DNA of 9,250 nt, taken from Euryarchaeota archaeon UBA33 (GTDB lineage: Archaea > Thermoplasmatota > E2 > DHVEG-1). The position numbers and the translations under genes are program-made. Shown in pieces: positions 4,997 through 9,250 of this stretch. How positions within the stretch are numbered: the first letter of the stretch is position 1; each line of letters opens with the position of its first letter. The notes under the pieces are model-generated. The model was not told where the DNA came from and did not search any database. It was given only the letters and a program-made list of their open reading frames with translations. The DNA lies in assembly GCA_002506745.1 (NCBI GenBank), contig DAYE01000053.1, forward strand, positions 935-10,184, in the 5' to 3' direction.

Positions 4997-6574
4997 TTAT
5001 GCAGTCTCCCGTTTTCGAAGCAGGGTTTTTCCTTTTTCCGAGATGAACACGGTGCGTAGCTTCCCTTGGCGTTTGGTGAATATCAATCCTTTTTCCTCGA
5101 GTGTATCTAGACGTTTAGCGGCAGTCGAGTACGCGATTTTAAACCGGGTCATGATTTTCTTGAACGACACCAGGGCATTGTTTTGGTTTTGCTCGAAGAT
5201 GTATCGTAAGGCATCGTAGACGTCGTCCTCAATAATGAGTCCCTCTATCTTTTGACTGGGAAGCAGATGCAGCTCATTTTCAATAACCGCCAGTTGACTT
5301 TTCTCGACCAACGCTGGATCGCATCGCACTAGAAGGAGTGCTTTGTTTTTCGCAATGATATCATTGATGCGATACAACGTCTCAATGAATTTCTCGAACG
5401 AGAAGCGTGTGAGAAGGTAATGAATTCCATCAAGAAGGATCACCGAATCTTTGTTTTTTTCACTAAATTTTTTTATCCCTGTAAGGAGATTGGTTAGATC
5501 TGAAATAGTTTCGAACTCTTTTATGGGTTCTTGGCTTTGTATCATGACATGTATTGTTTTAGAGAGATGGATACTTTTAATCATCTCAGGGGCGGCTCTG
5601 GTGATAAATAATCCTTTGTACCCAGAGGTAGCAAGATCCATGAGGAGGTCTATGGCTGCAGTATTTGTTTTATCCGGGATAAGGTAACCGTTCCCTGCGA
5701 GTAATTTCCCGTGGGTTTCAATGTCCCGGGTGATATCTTTTCCGATGAAAAGGACTCCGCCGTCTTGCTTGCCCTCTGCTTTGATAACCGACCCATTGAG
5801 ACGAATAATTTTTTTCACGTTTGCTTTTGTGAGTAAAACAATATTGGAGGACCCGGGATTTTTTTCTTGATAAATGTTTTTCATGATGTCTAACACTTGC
5901 TGAGGTTCGTTGAAGACCTCAAGCTTACTGATCCCTCTGTTTGCGATGTCTTTTTCCATATAACCGGTGAGTTCTTCCGCTGTTTTGTTCCAGGTGGTCA
6001 AGCGATGGTTCCCGTCAAAGGAGATGATGATTTCAGAGGCACTATCGATGACGTTTTGGAGATGTTCTTTTATTTGAAGTGCTTCCTGTTCTGCTTTTTT
6101 ACGCTCGAGGATTTCTGCTTGGAGATTCTTATTCGCTTTTTCAAGGTCTTCGTAGGATTGATGAAGTTCTTCTTTCACCTCTGCGCGTTCGCGATGCACG
6201 GTCAGTTCGGCAAGTTCGCGTTCTACTGCTGGGACGAGGCGTTTTAGGTTGTTTTTCATGATGTAGTCGTGCGCTCCTGCCCTCATGACTTCCACTGCAG
6301 TTTCCTCCCCGATTTTCCCGGAGACAATGATGAACGGTATGTCAAGCCCGATTTTTTGAAGGAGTTTGAGTGCGTCCAGTCCACTGAACTTCGGCATGAT
6401 ATAGTCTGAAATGATCAAATCCCACTGGTGTTCGGCGAGCGCTTTTTTCATAGCATCTGGCGTATCAACGCGTTCTATTGTTGATTTGTAGCCGCCTTTT
6501 TGTAATTCGCGGGATAAGAGGACAGCATCGTCTTCCGAGTCTTCCACAAGGAGGACACGCAATGGTTTATTCAT
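4997..6574 (-). CDS. Response regulator with PAS, DUF835 and winged-helix domains
   Basis: A 525-residue multidomain protein. Residues 1-120 are a receiver: acidic pocket E11-D12, phosphoacceptor D57 (IISDYIMP), switch S85 and K107. Residues 125-170 form a charged coiled coil. Residues 170-285 are a PAS domain (NVIDSASEIIISFD through IGKDITR). Residues 290-440 match DUF835, a mainly archaeal domain, with GYLIPDKTN, GLFITRAAPE and the Walker-B-like SVILLDGIHYLL (377-388). Residues 445-525 look like a winged helix-turn-helix (FKIAYSTAAKRLDTLEEKGL, then a KRQGKLRTVFISEKG wing). The likely role is a phosphorylation-controlled transcription factor; DNA binding is inferred from the fold. ATG 6574 has GAGGTGA 7 nt upstream, inside the end of the preceding gene, and lies 3 nt after its stop, so translation is probably coupled. 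Confidence 0.9.
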   Translation of the reverse strand: MNKPLRVLLVEDSEDDAVLLSRELQKGGYKSTIERVDTPDAMKKALAEHQWDLIISDYIMPKFSGLDALKLLQKIGLDIPFIIVSGKIGEETAVEVMRAGAHDYIMKNNLKRLVPAVERELAELTVHRERAEVKEELHQSYEDLEKANKNLQAEILERKKAEQEALQIKEHLQNVIDSASEIIISFDGNHRLTTWNKTAEELTGYMEKDIANRGISKLEVFNEPQQVLDIMKNIYQEKNPGSSNIVLLTKANVKKIIRLNGSVIKAEGKQDGGVLFIGKDITRDIETHGKLLAGNGYLIPDKTNTAAIDLLMDLATSGYKGLFITRAAPEMIKSIHLSKTIHVMIQSQEPIKEFETISDLTNLLTGIKKFSEKNKDSVILLDGIHYLLTRFSFEKFIETLYRINDIIAKNKALLLVRCDPALVEKSQLAVIENELHLLPSQKIEGLIIEDDVYDALRYIFEQNQNNALVSFKKIMTRFKIAYSTAAKRLDTLEEKGLIFTKRQGKLRTVFISEKGKTLLRKRETA

Positions 6575-6577
6575 TTG

Positions 6578-7027
6578 TTATTCACCTCTTTTTGATGCGG
6601 GTTGTTCGTTGAGCGTCAACCAATATATGACTATTTGTTGCACCACTTCCGAGAATTTGAGGAAATCAATTGGTTTGACGATATAACTATTCGCACCAAG
6701 CTCATAACTGCGCATAATATCTTTTTTATCCTGCGAGGAAGACAGAATGATGACGGGGATGTATCTTGTTTCTTGGTTTTCTCGGACATACTTGAGTACT
6801 TCATGGCCATTGATTTTTGGCATTTTGAGATCGAGGAGAATGATCTGGGGTAAATCGTTGATATTTCGTCCTTGATATTTCCCTTTGCCCTTAAAGTACT
6901 CAAGGGTTTCCGCACCGTCGCGGGTGACAATCATATTATCGTTGAGATTGACTTTTTGAAACGCGCGTCGTGCCAGCTCGATATCATCTGTATTGTCCTC
7001 AACAAGGAGGATATTTTTTTGCTCCAT
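6578..7027 (-). CDS. Single-domain response regulator, Rcp1/CheY-like
   Basis: A 149-residue receiver with no output domain. Key residues are E10-D11 (LLVEDNTDD), phosphoacceptor D66 (LLDLKMPKING), switch S96 (VIILSSS) and K118 (IVKPIDF), with the Rcp1-like tail YWLTLNEQP (135-143). It lies 3 nt after the histidine kinase stop and 3 nt before the next regulator, so it is the middle gene of the operon and the kinase's most likely direct target. Its ribosome binding site is probably GGAGTG, 9 nt upstream, within the last kinase codons. It resembles the orphan receiver at 2428-2895. It may act by protein contact or as a phosphate relay or sink. Confidence 0.93.
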   Translation of the reverse strand: MEQKNILLVEDNTDDIELARRAFQKVNLNDNMIVTRDGAETLEYFKGKGKYQGRNINDLPQIILLDLKMPKINGHEVLKYVRENQETRYIPVIILSSSQDKKDIMRSYELGANSYIVKPIDFLKFSEVVQQIVIYWLTLNEQPASKRGE

Positions 7028-7030
7028 AAT

Positions 7031-9250
7031 TTATGTCACTCCGTTTTCCTGAATTGTAAAGTAAAAAGTTGCTCCTTTGCCGATTTTGCCTTCTGCCCAG
7101 ATTCGTCCACCATGTCGATGAACTATTCGAGAGACGATTGCAAGACCAATCCCTGTTCCCGGGTACTCATCCACGGAATGAAGCCGTTGAAACGGAATGA
7201 ACAATTTGTCAGCATAGGCCATGTCAAATCCAGCGCCGTTATCTTGGATATAATAAACCCGTTCATGGTCTTTCATCGTTTCCCCGAATTTTATGGCGGG
7301 ATGCATGGTATTACTAGTAAATTTCCATGCATTTTCTAGCAAATTTTCGAAAAGTATTTCGAGTAGCTTCTTATCACCGCTCGTATGTATTTGATTTTGA
7401 ATGGTAATTTTAATTTTTCGAGAAGGTTCCGTATTTTGAAGTGTCTTCATCATCGTACGAGCCAAGGAACTCAAATCAACTTGTTCGATATGAAGTTCCG
7501 CCCGAGATAACCTCGAGAGCCGTAACAGGTCATCGATGAGTTGCCCCATCCGCTGGGTCGCAATTCGTACACGCTTGATATAGTCTTTCCCTTGCTCATC
7601 GAGTTTATCCCCATAGTCTTCCAGAATTGCTTGACTGAATCCATCGATACTGCGAAGAGGGGCTCGCAGATCATGGGAGACAGAATAACTGAATGCTTCC
7701 AATTCTTTATTCGTAGTAGTAAGTTCAAGACTATGACGAAGCAGACTTTCATTTAATTTTTTTATGTTTTCTTCAGTTTTTTTGCGTTCTGTGATATCCC
7801 TTGCGGCAGCATAGATGAGTTGTCCCTGTGGGACTGAACGCCATTCAATATAGCGATAGGAACCATCTTTGCATCGGTACCGATTAATGAAATTCAGGAT
7901 AGGTTTCTGCGACGCCAGTACAGACATTGCGTTCAACGTCGCTTGCAAGTCATCTGGATGAACAAAGTCTAAGAACCTTCTTTTTTCAAGTTCTTTTACA
8001 CGATACCCAAGGATGTTCTCCCAGGCCTTATTCAGTTTAATAAAATTACCATTCATATCTGCGATACAAAGTAAGTCAAGGGCAACGGTAAAGAATTGTT
8101 CGAGCTCATCGGTCTTTTTTTGAAGTACTGCCTCTATTTTTTTCCGTTCAGTGATGTCACGGATATTACATTGAATGGTTTTTCTACCATCAACATCATA
8201 CACATTGCTAACGAATTCAACATTAATCTTTTTTCCTTCTTTTGTCTCAAGCGGGAGGTCTTCATAACGGATATATTTCTTTTTCTGCAATTGTAAGAAA
8301 TTTTCCTTCGAAGGGATAATATCTTTGAACACCCCAAGCTCCCAGAGATGTTTTTTCATAATATCGTCTTTGGGATAACCAAGCAATTTGACTAAAAACG
8401 GGTTCACATCCTCGACCATCCCTGTCTTGAAGTCAAGGATAAGGATGCCGTCTTTTGCAGACTCAAAAAGCCTGCGGTAGCGCAACTCAGATACCTTATG
8501 TGCTTCCTCTGCTTGTTTCCGTTCGGTGATATCATGTACCATTCCAATCAATCGAATAATCTGACCAGATCCGTTTCGCATATGTTCGCATTTTTCGTGA
8601 ACAAAACGGATTTCGCCATCCTTTCGTACTATCCGATGTTCGATCTCGTAGGTATCTCGCTTTTCTTGCAGTGAACCAGAATATGCGAGGTCAACTGCTG
8701 CACGATCATCAGGATGGACAAACTGGAGGAATGCTTCATAGGTGGCATTAAACTCGTGTGGTTGTAGACCGAAAATTCGATAGACCTCATCTGACCAGGT
8801 GAGATTGTTATTGATAAGATCAAGTTCCCAGCTACCAAGTTGTGCTAGCTCTTGGGCTCTGTTCAATCGGTTCTCGCTTTCTTTCAGTGCCTCCTCTGCA
8901 TGTTTACGTTCGGTAATATCCCGAGCGACATGAACAGCACCAACCAAAGTTCCGTTATTATCAAAAATGGGAGTGGTGGATACAAGAAAATAACCACCAA
9001 GTCTATCTTCATATACCTCAGCAAGATGCTCGTTTCCATCTTTCAGGGTTAAGGTGTGCGGGCAAAACTTAGGGGGTTTTGTTTCTCCGTGAACGCACAT
9101 AAAACAATTCAGATTAATGCACTGTTCAGACGGAATACCGAGTCGTTGTGCCATCGCCTTGTTAACGCGGACAATCTTGTGCGATTTATCTAATATCGCG
9201 ATGAGATCTGGGTCACTATCGAAGGTTCGTTCCCATTCCAATTTTGCCTG
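7031..9250 (-). CDS. Multi-PAS sensor histidine kinase (5' end outside the window)
   Basis: The frame is open to the window edge, reading QAKLEWERTF, so the true start lies beyond it; 739 residues are visible (numbered from the edge). Four PAS units follow, each ending in a DITERK-type linker: about 1-117, 135-245, 255-370 and 384-490. The first carries a Cys-rich patch (C44, C49, C52, C63). HisKA spans about 515-583 with phosphoacceptor H526 in SVSHDLRAPLR. The HATPase domain spans about 625-733 with N box (N636, N640), G1 box D670 in DNGAGFD, F box near 683-690, and G2 box GTGIGLAI (698-705). All catalytic motifs are intact. No membrane segment is visible here, so it looks cytosolic unless the missing N-terminus anchors it. 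It probably phosphorylates the two downstream receivers. Confidence 0.94.
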   Translation of the reverse strand, partial: QAKLEWERTFDSDPDLIAILDKSHKIVRVNKAMAQRLGIPSEQCINLNCFMCVHGETKPPKFCPHTLTLKDGNEHLAEVYEDRLGGYFLVSTTPIFDNNGTLVGAVHVARDITERKHAEEALKESENRLNRAQELAQLGSWELDLINNNLTWSDEVYRIFGLQPHEFNATYEAFLQFVHPDDRAAVDLAYSGSLQEKRDTYEIEHRIVRKDGEIRFVHEKCEHMRNGSGQIIRLIGMVHDITERKQAEEAHKVSELRYRRLFESAKDGILILDFKTGMVEDVNPFLVKLLGYPKDDIMKKHLWELGVFKDIIPSKENFLQLQKKKYIRYEDLPLETKEGKKINVEFVSNVYDVDGRKTIQCNIRDITERKKIEAVLQKKTDELEQFFTVALDLLCIADMNGNFIKLNKAWENILGYRVKELEKRRFLDFVHPDDLQATLNAMSVLASQKPILNFINRYRCKDGSYRYIEWRSVPQGQLIYAAARDITERKKTEENIKKLNESLLRHSLELTTTNKELEAFSYSVSHDLRAPLRSIDGFSQAILEDYGDKLDEQGKDYIKRVRIATQRMGQLIDDLLRLSRLSRAELHIEQVDLSSLARTMMKTLQNTEPSRKIKITIQNQIHTSGDKKLLEILFENLLENAWKFTSNTMHPAIKFGETMKDHERVYYIQDNGAGFDMAYADKLFIPFQRLHSVDEYPGTGIGLAIVSRIVHRHGGRIWAEGKIGKGATFYFTIQENGVT

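Noticed and set aside
7031..9241. TTG at 9241 as the start of the histidine kinase
   Set aside because: The frame continues upstream to the window edge and QAKLEWERTF reads as a normal linker into a PAS domain, so the gene is cut by the edge.
1..9250. CRISPR array, tRNA or rRNA genes
   Set aside because: No regularly spaced long direct repeats, tRNA-like cloverleaf sequences or rRNA segments were seen by eye; a covariance-model search was not possible.

Overview
The window looks like a piece of a euryarchaeal chromosome with moderate to low GC. Evidence for this is a DUF835 domain (a mostly archaeal family), TATA-type promoter boxes roughly 25-60 bp upstream of start codons, purine-rich ribosome binding sites of the GAGGTGA type, and T-tract 3' ends instead of bacterial hairpin-plus-U terminators. 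The exact lineage cannot be read from the sequence. Every gene I accept lies on the minus strand, so transcription runs from right to left.

Right part (9250 to 4997): a three-gene signalling operon with only 3 nt between each stop and the next start. A multi-PAS histidine kinase, cut by the window edge, is followed by a single-domain Rcp1/CheY-like response regulator. The third gene is a large response regulator that joins REC, coiled coil, PAS, DUF835 and a C-terminal winged helix. It looks like a sensor feeding one diffusible receiver and one transcription factor.

Middle part (4996 to 2428): small accessory genes. A double zinc-ribbon protein is followed by two possible micro-ORFs, the second a possible single-span membrane peptide overlapping the first by ATGA. 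Next come a VOC-fold (glyoxalase-like) protein, a ferritin-like di-iron protein, and a second Rcp1-like receiver with no kinase beside it. Upstream of the VOC gene is a 197-bp non-autonomous element with 21-bp imperfect terminal inverted repeats and a perfect 10-bp target duplication. Its ends resemble those of the IS4 superfamily.

Left part (2427 to 1): an apparently intact IS1182-type insertion sequence with 14-bp inverted repeats lies just upstream of the truncated start of a Lon-related AAA ATPase/protease gene. It appears to separate that gene from its original promoter.

Three of the upstream regions (zinc ribbon, ferritin, and the region once upstream of the Lon-like gene) share an A-rich motif, AAAAAYGAYTTAAA. 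Copies within a region are 11 or 22 bp apart and lie about 17-31 bp upstream of a TATA-like box. This suggests one regulator controls several of these genes, perhaps a stress or metal response, but that is inference.
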